Assembly: GCF_021606685.1 (NCBI RefSeq)
Contig: NZ_WKCB01000023.1
Location: 1-64,000, forward strand
Source of the DNA: Pseudomonas syringae
GTDB taxonomy: Bacteria; Pseudomonadota; Gammaproteobacteria; Pseudomonadales; Pseudomonadaceae
Length of the DNA stretch: 64,000 bases
Reading direction: 5' to 3'
Shown: piece by piece, positions 26,841-36,627 of the stretch
Layout: every line of letters begins with the position of its first letter
How positions within the stretch are numbered: the stretch's first letter is position 1
The notes under the pieces: model-generated
Told to the model about the DNA's origin: nothing
The model's input: the letters and a program-made list of their open reading frames with translations, nothing else
Databases searched by the model: none
Position numbers and translations under genes: made by a program

Positions 26841-27299
26841 TCAGTTCTCCAGAACGTCGAGCAGGCCGAGGGGCAGCGGAACATCCATGGCTTTATCGAA
26901 CAGCAGATAAAGACCGATGGCCATCAGGCTGACGATCACCACGCTGGGCAGCCAGCGGCCGCCATACAGGCGCGCCATGGGGATGCCGATCAGCATGCTG
27001 CTGAGGATGAAACCCAGCGGTTCGAACGTGCCGGCGAACACGATCAACAGGCCGACACAAATGCCGATCTTGATCAGGGTTTCGCGGTCCAGCGCGGGTT
27101 CTTCTTCGGTGTGTTTAGTCGGCTGTGGACGGATGATCATGTAGATCAGGCCCAGGCTCATCAGCCCGAGCATCAGCAGTGGGTAGGCGCGAGGGCCTAC
27201 CGGCTCGTAGGAAAATGCCGCCTGATACGGCCAGGCCATCAGCGCGAGACCCGCGCAGACCAGCAGCATTACTGAGGCGAAAATGCGTTGTAAGAGCAT
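26841..27299 (-). CDS. tctB: Tripartite tricarboxylate transporter, small permease TctB
   Basis: A 152-aa small membrane subunit with four hydrophobic segments, typical of TctB, including YPLLMLGLMSLGLIYMII in the second segment and GFILSSMLIGIPMARLYG in the third. The start at 27299 has AGGAG six bases upstream. It lies between tctC and tctA in the standard C-B-A order. Confidence 0.9.
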   Translation of the reverse strand: MLLQRIFASVMLLVCAGLALMAWPYQAAFSYEPVGPRAYPLLMLGLMSLGLIYMIIRPQPTKHTEEEPALDRETLIKIGICVGLLIVFAGTFEPLGFILSSMLIGIPMARLYGGRWLPSVVIVSLMAIGLYLLFDKAMDVPLPLGLLDVLEN

Positions 27300-27359
27300 G
27301 CGGAACTCCTGGGCCACGCCCGCTGTTAGCAAGGCGTGGCCGAGCAAGAAGAGGGGCGA

Positions 27360-28343
27360 TTACTGGATCAGGCCAAACTCTTTGGCCAGCACTTTGTAGT
27401 CAGCCACCTGTTTCTTCACGTAGGTGTCCAGCTCCGGGCCGGTCATGGCGAACGGGAACAGCTCGCGCTGGTCACGCAGCTTGGCGAACTCCTCGGAGGC
27501 CAGCAGTTTGTCGAAGGCTTCTTTCCACCAGGCGTAGTCGGCATCGCTGACTTTTGGCCCGAGGTAGAAGCCACGCACGACCGGCCACACGATGTCGTAG
27601 CCTTGCTCTTTGGCGGTCGGAATGTTCTTCATTTCCGGCTCGTCCAGACGCTCTTCGGAGAACACCGCCAACAGGCGCATGTCACCGCTGAGGATGTGCG
27701 GCATGGAGTCGGAGATGTCGGTACTGCCCACCTGGATGTGGCCACCGAGCAGGGCGGTGGCGATTTCACCGCCGCCTTCGAGGGCTACATAACGCAGCTC
27801 GCGCGGGTTGATCCCGGCGGCCTTGGCGATCAGTGCAGTTTGCATCCAGTCCTGGCTGCCGACGGTGCCGCCGGAACCGATGACCACGCTGCCGGGATCT
27901 TTCTTCAAGGCTTTGACCAGATCGTCCAAGGTCTTGTAGGGCGAATCGGCTTTCACTGCGATGGCCCCGTAGCTGGTGCCAACCGCCGCCAGCCAACGCA
28001 CGGCGCTTTCATCGAAGCGCCCGAACTTGCCTTGGGCCAGGTTCAGCAACGAACCGCTGGACCAGGCCACCAGCGTGCCAGCGTCCGCAGGGCGCTGCGC
28101 CACCACCGCGTTGTAAGCCACCGCGCCCACGCCGCCTGGCATGTAGGTCACGCGCATCGGCTTGCTCAGCAGCTTTTCGTTGACCAGCGCGCTTTGCGCC
28201 AGTTTGCAGGTCAGGTCAAAACCACCGCCGGGCGAGGCCGGGGCGATGCATTCCGGGCGCTTGGGTTCGTCGGCGGCCAGCAGTTGGCCGGCGAACAGCA
28301 TACAGCCGGCGGCGAGGGCCAATTTACGCAGTGAATAGGTCAT
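27360..28343 (-). CDS. tctC: Tripartite tricarboxylate transporter, binding protein TctC
   Basis: A 327-aa periplasmic solute receptor. The signal peptide ends at GQLLA-A (about residue 23). The mature part begins with the ECIAPASPGGGFDLTCKLAQ ligand-loop region of the Bug/TctC family. It delivers citrate-like substrates to TctAB. Located first after the porin gene, 60 bp from tctB. Confidence 0.93.
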   Translation of the reverse strand: MTYSLRKLALAAGCMLFAGQLLAADEPKRPECIAPASPGGGFDLTCKLAQSALVNEKLLSKPMRVTYMPGGVGAVAYNAVVAQRPADAGTLVAWSSGSLLNLAQGKFGRFDESAVRWLAAVGTSYGAIAVKADSPYKTLDDLVKALKKDPGSVVIGSGGTVGSQDWMQTALIAKAAGINPRELRYVALEGGGEIATALLGGHIQVGSTDISDSMPHILSGDMRLLAVFSEERLDEPEMKNIPTAKEQGYDIVWPVVRGFYLGPKVSDADYAWWKEAFDKLLASEEFAKLRDQRELFPFAMTGPELDTYVKKQVADYKVLAKEFGLIQ

Positions 28344-28376
28344 GGTGATCTCCGTCTTTGTTGTTATGAGGGGCTA

Positions 28377-29669
28377 CTACCAGAGCGCGATGCTGTAACT
28401 GACCAGCACACGCATTTCGTCCGCATCACGGGCTGAATAGTTGGAGCGGTACGTGGCATTGCGCAGGCGCACGGCCACGTCCTTGAACGTGCCGCTTTGC
28501 ACCACGTACTTGATCTCGCTGTTGCGTTCCCATTCCCGGCCCGTCTCGCCATTATTGAGTTTGATATTGCCACCCGAGAGGTAACGGCTCATGAAACTCA
28601 AGCCGGGAATCCCCAGCTTGGCGAAGTCGTAGTCGTAGCGCGCCTGCCAGGAGCGTTCGTCGGCGCCGGCAAAGTCGTTGATCTGGACGAAGTTGACCAG
28701 GTACGGGTCGCTGCCATCAACGTAGGGAAACGCGCTATCGCCGGACATGTGCTGGTAGCCGGCGCTCAGCTTATGGCCATTGAGCGCATAGCTGAACAGG
28801 CCGTTGAGGGATTGGTTGTCGATCTTGCCGCCACGGGCGCTGCCGGTGTCATCGCTGATGGCCAGCCGCAGGTCGGCACCAAAGGTGCCGGGGCCCATCG
28901 GGCGTGAGGCCACGAGGCCGAGGAAATGCTGGCGGTACACGTCATCGAGTTGGGCGAAGTGGTAACTGCCGGTGATCTTGTCGGCGAACCTGTAGTCCAC
29001 GCCACCGAAGTTGAAATGCTTGCCGGTGGCACCGCTGACGAAGCGGCTGTTGCGGTTGTTGAGGCCGATGTCTTCGTAATTGCTGTCGTCACGGTCCTTG
29101 GCCTTGTCCAGACGGCCGCCGGTGAACACCAGGTTCTTGAACTCCTTGGAGGTCAACAGGCCACCGTTGAAGGTTTGCGGCAGGATGCGCCCGTCGTTGG
29201 GCTTGAGGATCGGCAGTTCAGGGATCAGTGAACCGATCTTCAGCTCGGTGGCGGAGATCTTCACTTTGCCGGTCAGGCCCAGTTTGGAGTATTCGTCGGC
29301 GGCCCGGCCATCGTCGTGCGTTGGCAGCAGGCCGGTGCCGGTGCGGTCCGGGCTGGAGTCGAGCTTGACCCCGAGCATGCCCAGTGCATCTACGCCAAAA
29401 CCGACGGTGCCGTCGGTGTAGCCCGACTGCAGGTTGAGCATGAACCCCTGGGCCCATTCGTCGCGCTTGGATTGTTGCGCGCTGGTGCCGTCGCGAAAGT
29501 CGCGGTTGAAGTACATGTTGCGGGTTTCGAGGGTCGCGCTACTGTCTTCGAAGAAGGCGGCCTGGCTAAGCGGCGAAAAGCCGGCAAGGGCAGTGGCACT
29601 GGCGAGGGCGGTCTGGGAAAGGCGAGAAAAACGAACAGGCGGGCAAGCCTGGGGCTGTGTCGGCAGCAT
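28377..29669 (-). CDS. opdH: OprD-family porin, OpdH-like
   Basis: A 430-aa outer-membrane substrate-specific channel. A signal peptide is followed by the OprD-family start AAFFEDSSATLETRNMYFNR. Other family marks are GTGLLPTHDDGRAADEYSKL, LPILKPNDGRILPQTFNGG and a terminal aromatic residue (SIALW), the usual beta-barrel assembly signal. Its place directly upstream of tctCBA and divergent from tctDE matches the OpdH tricarboxylate channel of pseudomonads. It is the first gene of the operon. Confidence 0.9.
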   Translation of the reverse strand: MLPTQPQACPPVRFSRLSQTALASATALAGFSPLSQAAFFEDSSATLETRNMYFNRDFRDGTSAQQSKRDEWAQGFMLNLQSGYTDGTVGFGVDALGMLGVKLDSSPDRTGTGLLPTHDDGRAADEYSKLGLTGKVKISATELKIGSLIPELPILKPNDGRILPQTFNGGLLTSKEFKNLVFTGGRLDKAKDRDDSNYEDIGLNNRNSRFVSGATGKHFNFGGVDYRFADKITGSYHFAQLDDVYRQHFLGLVASRPMGPGTFGADLRLAISDDTGSARGGKIDNQSLNGLFSYALNGHKLSAGYQHMSGDSAFPYVDGSDPYLVNFVQINDFAGADERSWQARYDYDFAKLGIPGLSFMSRYLSGGNIKLNNGETGREWERNSEIKYVVQSGTFKDVAVRLRNATYRSNYSARDADEMRVLVSYSIALW

Positions 29670-29904
29670 CGTTGGAACTCCAGTTATTGTTCTTATTTTG
29701 GCGAAAACGCTTCGAGGCGTTTTTCGGGCGCTACGGATCGGGCAGCTCGGCGGGCATAGACCACCGTGGCTGGATGCTAAAGGGCGAAGCTTTCACTAAC
29801 CTTTCAACTGTCTTTCAATGTTTTCGGGCTTCACAGGGCAGGCGGCGCCTGTAAACTGCCCGCCAAAGCGTGGCGTCGACCACCCCTGAATGAGGTAGAA
29901 ATCC

Positions 29905-30576
29905 ATGCGTGTCCTCCTGGTTGAAGACCATCTGCAACTCGCCGAAAGTGTCGCCCAGGCGCTCAAGAGCACGGGTTTGACCGTCGACGTGCTGCACGAC
30001 GGGGTGGCTGCGGACCTGGCCTTGAGCAGTGAGGAATACGCGGTGGTCATCCTCGATGTGGGGCTGCCGCGCCTGGACGGTTTCGAGGTGCTGGCGCGTC
30101 TGCGGGCGCGTGGGAAAAATCTGCCTGTGTTGATGCTGACTGCGCGCAGTGACGTGAAGGACCGCGTGCATGGCCTGAACCTGGGCGCCGACGACTACCT
30201 GGCCAAGCCCTTCGAACTGACGGAGCTGGAGGCGCGGGTCAAGGCGCTGCTGCGGCGCAGTGTGCTGGGCGGCGAGCGCCAGCAGGCGTGCGGTGTGCTG
30301 GTCTATGACCTCGACACCCGCCGTTTCACCGTGGGCGGCGAGCTGATGACGTTGACCTCCCGCGAACAGGCGGTGCTCGAGGCGTTGATCGCCCGCCCGG
30401 GGCGGGTGATGAGCAAGGAGCAGCTCGCGTCCCAGGTGTTCGGCCTGGACGAGGAAGCCAGCCCGGATGCCATCGAAATCTACGTGCATCGTCTGCGCAA
30501 GAAACTCGACGGCCAGCCCATTGCCATTGTGACTTTCCGGGGCCTCGGCTACCTGTTGGAAGCCCGTGATGCATAA
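29905..30576 (+). CDS. tctD: Response regulator TctD
   Basis: A 223-aa OmpR-class regulator. The receiver domain has the acidic pair E7/D8, phosphoacceptor D51 in ILDVGLP and K101 in LAKPF. The C-terminal winged helix contains VMSKEQLASQVFG and AIEIYVHRLRKKL. It is divergent from opdH-tctCBA, which it is expected to control, and overlaps tctE by 8 bp. Confidence 0.93.
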   Translation: MRVLLVEDHLQLAESVAQALKSTGLTVDVLHDGVAADLALSSEEYAVVILDVGLPRLDGFEVLARLRARGKNLPVLMLTARSDVKDRVHGLNLGADDYLAKPFELTELEARVKALLRRSVLGGERQQACGVLVYDLDTRRFTVGGELMTLTSREQAVLEALIARPGRVMSKEQLASQVFGLDEEASPDAIEIYVHRLRKKLDGQPIAIVTFRGLGYLLEARDA

Positions 30577-31954
30577 GCCCAGCAGCCTGCGCTGGCGCCT
30601 GCTGTGGAACCTGGCGGTGTTGCTGGTGTTGCTGATGTTTGCCAGCGGCATGAGTGCCTACTGGAACGGTCGCGAGGCGGCCGATACCGCTTACGACCGC
30701 ACGCTGCTGGCCTCGGCGCGCACGATCGCCGCCGGGTTGACGCAGGTGGACGGCACCCTGAGCGCCAATGTGCCTTACGTTGCCTTGGACACCTTCGCGT
30801 ACGACAGCGCCGGGCGCATTTACTATCAGGTCAATGACATTGATCAGAAGCTGATCTCTGGCTATGAAAACCTTCCCGGGCCCCCTCCGGGCACGCCGCG
30901 CACCGACGATTACCCGGCGCTGGCACGCTTTTATGATGCGGTTTACCAGGGCCAGCCCGTACGGGTGGTGAGCCTGCTCAAGGCGGTCTCAGAGCCGAAT
31001 ATGAACGGCATGGCGGAAATTCGCGTGGCTGAGACCGATGAAGCGCGCGTCAGCATGGCCCGCAGCCTGATGGCCGACACGTTGCTGCGCCTGGGCATGC
31101 TTGCAGTCGGCGCCTTGCTGTTGGTGTGGTTTGCCGTCAGCGCTGCATTGCGCCCGCTGGAGCGTCTGCGCACGGCGGTGGAAGAGCGTCAGCCAGACGA
31201 CCTGCGGCCCCTGCCGCTGGTGGAAGTGCAGCATGAGTTCGGCCCGCTGGTGCGGTCGCTCAACCACTTTACCGAGCGACTGCGCGGCCAGTTCGAACGC
31301 CAGGCGCAGTTCATTGCCGATGCCGCCCACGAATTACGCACGCCGCTTGCGGCACTCAAGGCGCGCCTGGAGCTGGGTTTACGCGCCGAGGAACCGGCCA
31401 TCTGGCGCAGTACATTGGAGACCGCTGCTCAAGGCACTGACCGCCTGACACACTTGGCCAATCAATTGTTGTCCCTGGCCCGCATCGAAAACGGCGCCCG
31501 GGCGATTGCTGAAGGCGGTGCCCAGTTGCTCGACCTCAGCCAACTGGCGCGTGAGCTGGGCATGGCCATGGCGCCCCTCGCCCATGCGCGTGGCGTGGCG
31601 CTGGCGCTGGAGGCCGATGAGCCGGTGTGGCTGCGCGGTGAGCCGACGCTGTTGAACGAGTTGTTGAGCAACCTGGTGGACAACGCCCTGGCGCACACGC
31701 CGCCGGGCGGTAACGTGATTCTGCGGGTCACGGCGCCGGCGGTGCTGGAAGTCGAGGATGACGGCCCGGGCATTCCGCTGGATGAGCGCGATCGGGTATT
31801 CGAGCGCTTCTACCGACGCAGCCAGCAGGGCATGGGCTCCGGCCTGGGCCTGGCGATCGTCGGCGAAATCTGCCGGGCGCATCTGGCGCAGATCAGTCTG
31901 CATGATGGCGCGCAGGCGGGGTTGAAGGTGCGGGTGAGTTTTATCGCCGGTTGA
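30569..31954 (+). CDS. tctE: Sensor histidine kinase TctE
   Basis: A 461-aa inner-membrane kinase. TM1 is at about 12-30, a periplasmic sensor of about 140 residues follows, and TM2 is at about 175-193. The HisKA phosphoacceptor is H254 in DAAHELRTPL; the N, G1 and G2 boxes (NLVDNALAHTPPGG, DDGPGIP, GSGLGLAIV) are complete. The ATG at 30569 overlaps tctD; a GTG at 30566 is an equal alternative. Family members sense tricarboxylates. It ends flush against the convergent HDOD gene. Confidence 0.93.
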   Translation: MHKPSSLRWRLLWNLAVLLVLLMFASGMSAYWNGREAADTAYDRTLLASARTIAAGLTQVDGTLSANVPYVALDTFAYDSAGRIYYQVNDIDQKLISGYENLPGPPPGTPRTDDYPALARFYDAVYQGQPVRVVSLLKAVSEPNMNGMAEIRVAETDEARVSMARSLMADTLLRLGMLAVGALLLVWFAVSAALRPLERLRTAVEERQPDDLRPLPLVEVQHEFGPLVRSLNHFTERLRGQFERQAQFIADAAHELRTPLAALKARLELGLRAEEPAIWRSTLETAAQGTDRLTHLANQLLSLARIENGARAIAEGGAQLLDLSQLARELGMAMAPLAHARGVALALEADEPVWLRGEPTLLNELLSNLVDNALAHTPPGGNVILRVTAPAVLEVEDDGPGIPLDERDRVFERFYRRSQQGMGSGLGLAIVGEICRAHLAQISLHDGAQAGLKVRVSFIAG

Positions 31955-32776
31955 TCAGTAGAACATCGAGCGTGCTTCATCCAGCTCGGCGCGCAGGGTT
32001 TCGCTATAGGGGTCGAACCGCAGCTTCTTGATGGCGGGGAGGTTGGCGACGTGCACGTCCGCCAGGGGGTGGTCGGTGCCGCGATGGCAATACAGCACGG
32101 CAACCTGCACCAGGTCGATGTAGTCCAGGCTGGCCGAGTCGCGTTCCAGGTTCAAATACTGCCCTGGCAGTTTCGCCAGCATCTCCGGGAAGTCCCAGCC
32201 ACCGAGCAGTTTGTCACCCAGCAGCGGGTGGATGCTGTCGATCACGTGGTTGAGGCTGACGGGGTCTGACAGCAACTCGTAGTGGTCTTCGGCGTAGGTC
32301 AGGATCGGCAGTACGCCGATCTGGTGCACCAGGCCGCCGAGCGCTGCCTGGTCGGGCTTGAGCTGGCTGTGGCTGCGGCACAAGGCATAACTGACGCCCG
32401 CCACTTCGAGGCTGCGGCGCCACACGTCACGCATCTTTTGTTCGACGGCTTCCGAGCGGGCGTGGAAGATTTGCTCCATCACCAGGCCGATGGCCAGGTT
32501 GCTGCTGTAGTTGGTGCCCAGCCGCGTGATGGCGGTGTGCAGGTCGGTGACTTCCTGGGTGGCGCGCAACAAAGGGCTGTTCACCACTTTGATCAGGCGC
32601 GCGGACAACGCCGTGTCTCGACCGATCACTTTGCTCAAGTGGCTGATGCTGATATCCGGGTTTTCGGCGGCCTGACGGATATTCAGGGCCACTTCCGGTA
32701 ATGTCGGCAGAACCAGGTCATCGTTGTCGATGGCCGTAATCAAAGCCTGTTGGACTTTTTCCGCCAGCTTGTTCAT
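31955..32776 (-). CDS. HDOD domain signalling protein
   Basis: A 273-aa protein made almost entirely of an HDOD domain (residues about 20-215), recognised by LPTLPEVALNIRQAAENPDIS, RLIKVVNSPLL and a GLVHQIGVLPIL segment. HDOD proteins are divergent HD-domain relatives often found in two-component and c-di-GMP networks; they usually lack hydrolase residues. No receiver or output domain is attached. Role unknown. Confidence 0.85.
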   Translation of the reverse strand: MNKLAEKVQQALITAIDNDDLVLPTLPEVALNIRQAAENPDISISHLSKVIGRDTALSARLIKVVNSPLLRATQEVTDLHTAITRLGTNYSSNLAIGLVMEQIFHARSEAVEQKMRDVWRRSLEVAGVSYALCRSHSQLKPDQAALGGLVHQIGVLPILTYAEDHYELLSDPVSLNHVIDSIHPLLGDKLLGGWDFPEMLAKLPGQYLNLERDSASLDYIDLVQVAVLYCHRGTDHPLADVHVANLPAIKKLRFDPYSETLRAELDEARSMFY

Positions 32777-32812
32777 TCATGATCTCTAGGGTGTTGCAAT
32801 AAGGTACGGCGA

Positions 32813-33754
32813 CTAACGCTGGATCTCTCGATCGCGGTCGAGCGTGTAAGGCAGGTCAAGCAGCTGCAAACCGGGGCCTTCCAGTGTGCCTATGTGCACA
32901 TCGCCACTATCGGCTGCTTCGGCTTGCAATACCGCCAGAAGTTCAATGGCCTGGTCGGCTTTTGCTGCAAGCACCACTTCGCCGATCGAGCTGTTGTGGC
33001 TGGGAGAAAACAGCGGGGTGCCGGGCTCGGGCATTTCAGCCGCATCCAGGCGCAAGCGGTACAGGCGACGCTTGAGTTTGCCCAGGTACTGCATGCGCGC
33101 GACGATTTCCTGGCCGGTGTAGCAGCCTTTTTTGAAACTCACGCCGCCCACGGCTTGCAGGTTGAGCATCTGCGGGATGAACAGCTCGCGTGTTTGCGGC
33201 ATTACTTGGCCGATGCCTGCGCGAATCTGACCCAGCAGCCATTCATTCAGATCGGTTTGTGTTAGCTGTGCGGCCAATTGGCTGCGCAGGGTGTCGGCTT
33301 GCTCGGCCGGCACCCAGAGTTCGGCGCGGCTCGGGGACACACGGATGGCGATCAGTTGTTCGTGGCGGGCGACGCTGTCCGTCTCGGCCGGCAGCTCGAG
33401 GCCGAGGCTGCTGAGGACCTGATCGCCGTTGATCACCCCGAAGCGCACCCAGGCGGCGCTTTCATCGGTGAGCTTGGACTTGGAGAACACCGCGTATTTT
33501 TTCAGGTCGGCCAACTGCGTTTCCAGCAGCTCGGTGGCCATCGCCAGCAGTACGCCATCCCCTTGCAACAGAATGCGAAAGCTTGACTGCATGCGCCCCT
33601 TTTGCGTGCAGCGCGCGCCAAGGCTGGCCTGGGTGTCGCTCAGGTAATTGAGGTTGCAGGTCAGTTGGCCCTGCAGGAATTTGGCAGCGTCGGCGCCGCG
33701 GACGGCGAGAACGCCTTCGTGGGGCAGGGGGCAGAAGAAAGCAGAGTCAGCCAT
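32813..33754 (-). CDS. ygfZ: Folate-binding protein YgfZ
   Basis: A 313-aa GcvT-related protein that uses folate in repair or assembly of certain Fe-S enzymes and affects tRNA modification. The diagnostic motif KGCYTGQEIVAR, with the conserved cysteine, is at about 208-219. The N-terminal LRVRGADAAKFLQGQLTCN-type segment is present. It is divergent from sdhE, the same neighbourhood as in E. coli (ygfZ/sdhE-ygfX). Confidence 0.92.
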   Translation of the reverse strand: MADSAFFCPLPHEGVLAVRGADAAKFLQGQLTCNLNYLSDTQASLGARCTQKGRMQSSFRILLQGDGVLLAMATELLETQLADLKKYAVFSKSKLTDESAAWVRFGVINGDQVLSSLGLELPAETDSVARHEQLIAIRVSPSRAELWVPAEQADTLRSQLAAQLTQTDLNEWLLGQIRAGIGQVMPQTRELFIPQMLNLQAVGGVSFKKGCYTGQEIVARMQYLGKLKRRLYRLRLDAAEMPEPGTPLFSPSHNSSIGEVVLAAKADQAIELLAVLQAEAADSGDVHIGTLEGPGLQLLDLPYTLDRDREIQR

Positions 33755-33894
33755 GGGTCATCGCAGGTCAAAAAGTCATGGGTGCATCATAGAGGGGCGC
33801 CCGGTAAATGGATAGTTTCAGTATGGGTCGACCAAAGCCGACTGTTCCGGTGCCGTCGGGCCTGTATACTTGCGCGCTATTTGAGGAGCGCTCC

Positions 33895-34149
33895 ATGGTC
33901 GAAAATGTAGAACTCAATCGCCTCTACTGGCACAGCCGTCGTGGCATGCTTGAGCTGGATGTGTTGTTGGTGCCATTCGTCAAAGAGGTCTACGCCACCC
34001 TCAATCAGGTGGATCGTGACTTGTATGTGCGGCTGCTGGAATGCGAAGACCAGGACATGTTCGGCTGGTTCATGGAGCGGGCCGAGTCGGAAGACCCGGA
34101 GTTGCAGCGCATGGTCCGGATGATCCTGGATCGTGTCCAGCCCAAGTAA
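33895..34149 (+). CDS. sdhE: FAD assembly factor SdhE
   Basis: An 84-aa factor that promotes covalent FAD attachment to succinate dehydrogenase SdhA. The RGM motif region [12 protein letters not shown] (11-22) and the acidic C-terminal [12 protein letters not shown] patch are conserved. The ATG at 33895 follows GAGGAG; the frame extends further upstream without support. Overlaps ygfX by 17 bp. Confidence 0.93.
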   Translation: MVENVELNRLYWHSRRGMLELDVLLVPFVKEVYATLNQVDRDLYVRLLECEDQDMFGWFMERAESEDPELQRMVRMILDRVQPK

Positions 34150-34579
34150 TCGCTTTGAATGCCGCTGGCAGGCCTCACGGCTGTTGCTGGCGGCGTATCT
34201 CTTTGCCCAGCTTTTGGCGTTGGGTGCTCTGCTGATCGTCGATCTGCCGCTTGCCTCCCTTGGCGTGCTGCTGTGCATTGCGCACGCCGCCTGGGTGTTG
34301 CCGCGCCATGTCCTGCTGACTCACCGTTCGTCGATTTCTGGCTTGCGCCGTGACGAAGAGGGTTGGCAGCTGTTCAGTCGGCAGCGCGGTTGGCACAGCG
34401 TGCAGTTACGTCCCGACAGCCTGGCACTGCCATTGGCCGTGGTGCTGCGCTACCGGGTGCCGGGGGAGTGGCGGGTGCGTTCGATCTGTGTGCCCCACGA
34501 CGCGCAGGCGGCCGATGTGCATCGGCGCCTGCGGGTACGCCTCAAGTTCAGCCGCCGTAGGTGGTTGGCACCAGAATAG
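34133..34579 (+). CDS. ygfX: YgfX-like membrane protein
   Basis: A 148-aa protein with two adjacent membrane segments (about 18-60) followed by a soluble basic domain, the layout of YgfX/CptA. The start is GTG at 34133, inside sdhE, the same overlapping sdhE-ygfX arrangement known from enterobacteria. In E. coli YgfX has been reported to affect cytoskeletal proteins; a role here is untested. The end overlaps nadB on the other strand by 32 bp. Confidence 0.82.
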   Translation: MSSPSNRFECRWQASRLLLAAYLFAQLLALGALLIVDLPLASLGVLLCIAHAAWVLPRHVLLTHRSSISGLRRDEEGWQLFSRQRGWHSVQLRPDSLALPLAVVLRYRVPGEWRVRSICVPHDAQAADVHRRLRVRLKFSRRRWLAPE

Positions 34580-36164
34580 TGTCGCGCGCCTCTGGCAGCA
34601 TCTGCGGGTAGTCGAGGGTGTAATGCAGGCCTCGGCTTTCCTTGCGTTCCATGGCCGAGCGGATCATCAGTTCAGCTACCTGGGCCAGGTTGCGCAATTC
34701 GATCAGGTCGCGGCTGACCTTATAGTTGCTGTAGAACTCATCAATCTCATCCAACAGCAACCGCACACGGTGTTGCGCGCGTGCGAGGCGCTTGTTGGTG
34801 CGCACGATTCCCACGTAGTCCCACATGAAGCGCCGCAGCTCGTCCCAGTTGTGGGCGATGATCACGTCTTCGTCCGAGTCGGTGACCTGGCTCGCATCCC
34901 AGCGGGGCAGGGCGGCCGGTACCGGGACGCGCGGCAGTTGCTCGAGAATATCCGCCGCCGCCGAACGGGCGTACACGAAGCATTCGAGCAGCGAGTTGCT
35001 GGCCATGCGGTTGGCGCCGTGCAGGCCGGTGAAGCTGGTTTCGCCAATCGCATACAGGCCGGGTACGTCGGTACGCCCGTGCTGGTCGACCATCACGCCA
35101 CCGCAGGTGTAGTGCGCGGCCGGAACCACGGGGATCGGGCCTTTGGTGATGTCGATGTTGAAGGCCAGGCAGCGTTCGTAGACGGTCGGGAAGTGGCTTT
35201 TGATGAAAGCTTCGGGCTTGTGGCTGATATCCAGATAAACGCAGTCGATGCCCAGGCGCTTCATTTCGTGGTCGATCGCACGGGCGACGATATCCCGTGG
35301 GGCCAGCTCGGCGCGCGGGTCGAAGCGTTGCATGAAGCGCTCGCCGTTCGGCAGCTTCAGGTGTGCACCTTCGCCGCGCAGGGCTTCGGTGATCAGGAAA
35401 CTCTTGGCCTGTGGGTGATACAGGCAAGTGGGGTGGAACTGGTTGAATTCCAGGTTGGCCACCCTGCAGCCCGAACGCCAGGCCATGGCAATGCCGTCAC
35501 CGCAGGCCCCATCGGGGTTGCTGGTATACAGGTAGACCTTGGCTGCGCCACCGGAGGCCAGGATGGTGAAGCGCGCGCCGTAGGTGTCGACTTCACCGCT
35601 GCCACGGTTGAGCACGTAGGCGCCGAGGCAGCGTTCGCCCGGCAGGCCCAGGCGTTTTTCAGTGATCAGGTCGACAGCAACGCGCTGCTCCAGCAACTCG
35701 ATATTGGGGCGCTGGCGAGCCTGTTCGAGCAGTGTTTTGAAGATGGCGGCGCCGGTGGCGTCGGCTGCGTGGATGATGCGGCGGTGGCTGTGGCCGCCTT
35801 CACGCGTGAGGTGGAACTCGAAACCGCCGTCGTCACTGCCTGCGTGTTCGTCACGGGTGAAGGGCACACCCTGGTCGATCAGCCATTGGATCGCCTCGCG
35901 GCTATGCTCGACGGTAAAGCGCACCGCGTCTTCATTGCACAGGCCACCGCCGGCGTTGAGGGTGTCTTCGACATGGGATTGCACCGTGTCGGTGTCGTCC
36001 AGCACCGCGGCCACACCGCCCTGGGCCCAGAATGTCGAGCCGTTGGCCAGGTCGCCTTTACTCAAAACCGCAATACGCAGGTGGCTGGGAAGCGTCAGCG
36101 CAAGGCTCAAGCCGGCTGCGCCGCTACCGATCACCAGGACATCGTGTTGAAACTGTTGGCTCAT
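34548..36164 (-). CDS. nadB: L-aspartate oxidase
   Basis: A 538-aa flavoenzyme that oxidises aspartate to iminoaspartate in de novo NAD synthesis. The FAD dinucleotide-binding motif [13 protein letters not shown] is at about 11-23. The family's [38 protein letters not shown] and [20 protein letters not shown] segments are all present, with catalytic His/Arg residues. Divergent from algU, the conserved pseudomonad order. Confidence 0.95.
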   Translation of the reverse strand: MSQQFQHDVLVIGSGAAGLSLALTLPSHLRIAVLSKGDLANGSTFWAQGGVAAVLDDTDTVQSHVEDTLNAGGGLCNEDAVRFTVEHSREAIQWLIDQGVPFTRDEHAGSDDGGFEFHLTREGGHSHRRIIHAADATGAAIFKTLLEQARQRPNIELLEQRVAVDLITEKRLGLPGERCLGAYVLNRGSGEVDTYGARFTILASGGAAKVYLYTSNPDGACGDGIAMAWRSGCRVANLEFNQFHPTCLYHPQAKSFLITEALRGEGAHLKLPNGERFMQRFDPRAELAPRDIVARAIDHEMKRLGIDCVYLDISHKPEAFIKSHFPTVYERCLAFNIDITKGPIPVVPAAHYTCGGVMVDQHGRTDVPGLYAIGETSFTGLHGANRMASNSLLECFVYARSAAADILEQLPRVPVPAALPRWDASQVTDSDEDVIIAHNWDELRRFMWDYVGIVRTNKRLARAQHRVRLLLDEIDEFYSNYKVSRDLIELRNLAQVAELMIRSAMERKESRGLHYTLDYPQMLPEARDTILVPTTYGG

Positions 36165-36347
36165 TTGAAGGATTCCGCAAAAAGCGATCCGAAGGACTGG
36201 CGCAGACAGGACGCCTGGATCGGCGAATCAAAGGGTCACACGGCCCACTAGTATATAGAGGGGGGGAGCGGCACAATAGCCGGGCATTCGTGGCAATGTG
36301 AGATTACGGTGCGCAGCTCGGGTAAAATCGGCTGGTTATTGAAGCGG

Positions 36348-36375
36348 GAACTTTTTGCATAAGCCCCGACTCAAT
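36348..36375 (+). promoter_or_regulatory. Putative AlgU-dependent promoter, distal
   Basis: GAACTT (36348-36353), a 17-base spacer and TCAAT (36371-36375), close to the extracytoplasmic sigma-E/AlgU consensus GAACTT-N16/17-TCtgA. It lies about 250 bp before algU, in the 463-bp gap shared with divergent nadB, and fits autoregulation of algU. Confidence 0.6.
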
Positions 36376-36541
36376 AGCAGGTTGCCCGAAAGCTGGGAAA
36401 ACGTTGAGTTTATTGGCCCGTCGGGAGCATTGGACGCGTCATAAAACCGGCGACAAGATTATTCGCGCAGTCGGCGTTGCCCGTGCTGCGTTTTTCGTGT
36501 GTGCCAAATCAGTGCATGCCGGAAACTTGCTTGGAGGGGGA

Positions 36542-36568
36542 GAACTTTTGCGAAAAGTCCGAGTCTAT
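36542..36568 (+). promoter_or_regulatory. Putative AlgU-dependent promoter, proximal
   Basis: GAACTT (36542-36547), 16 bases and TCTAT (36564-36568), about 60 bp before the algU start. A second copy of the same ECF-type promoter pattern in one leader strengthens both calls. The rest of the 463-bp nadB-algU gap shows no gene I can support. Confidence 0.65.
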
Positions 36569-36627
36569 GTTTGCAAGCCTGATCGTTTAGTTATGCAAGC
36601 CTCCTTCAAGTACTACGAGGAGTGTTC

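Noticed and set aside
34350..36251. A 633-codon plus-strand open frame opposite nadB
   Set aside because: It is the antisense of a strongly conserved enzyme gene with high-GC codon bias; its product is rich in His/Gln/Val shadows and shows no family motif.
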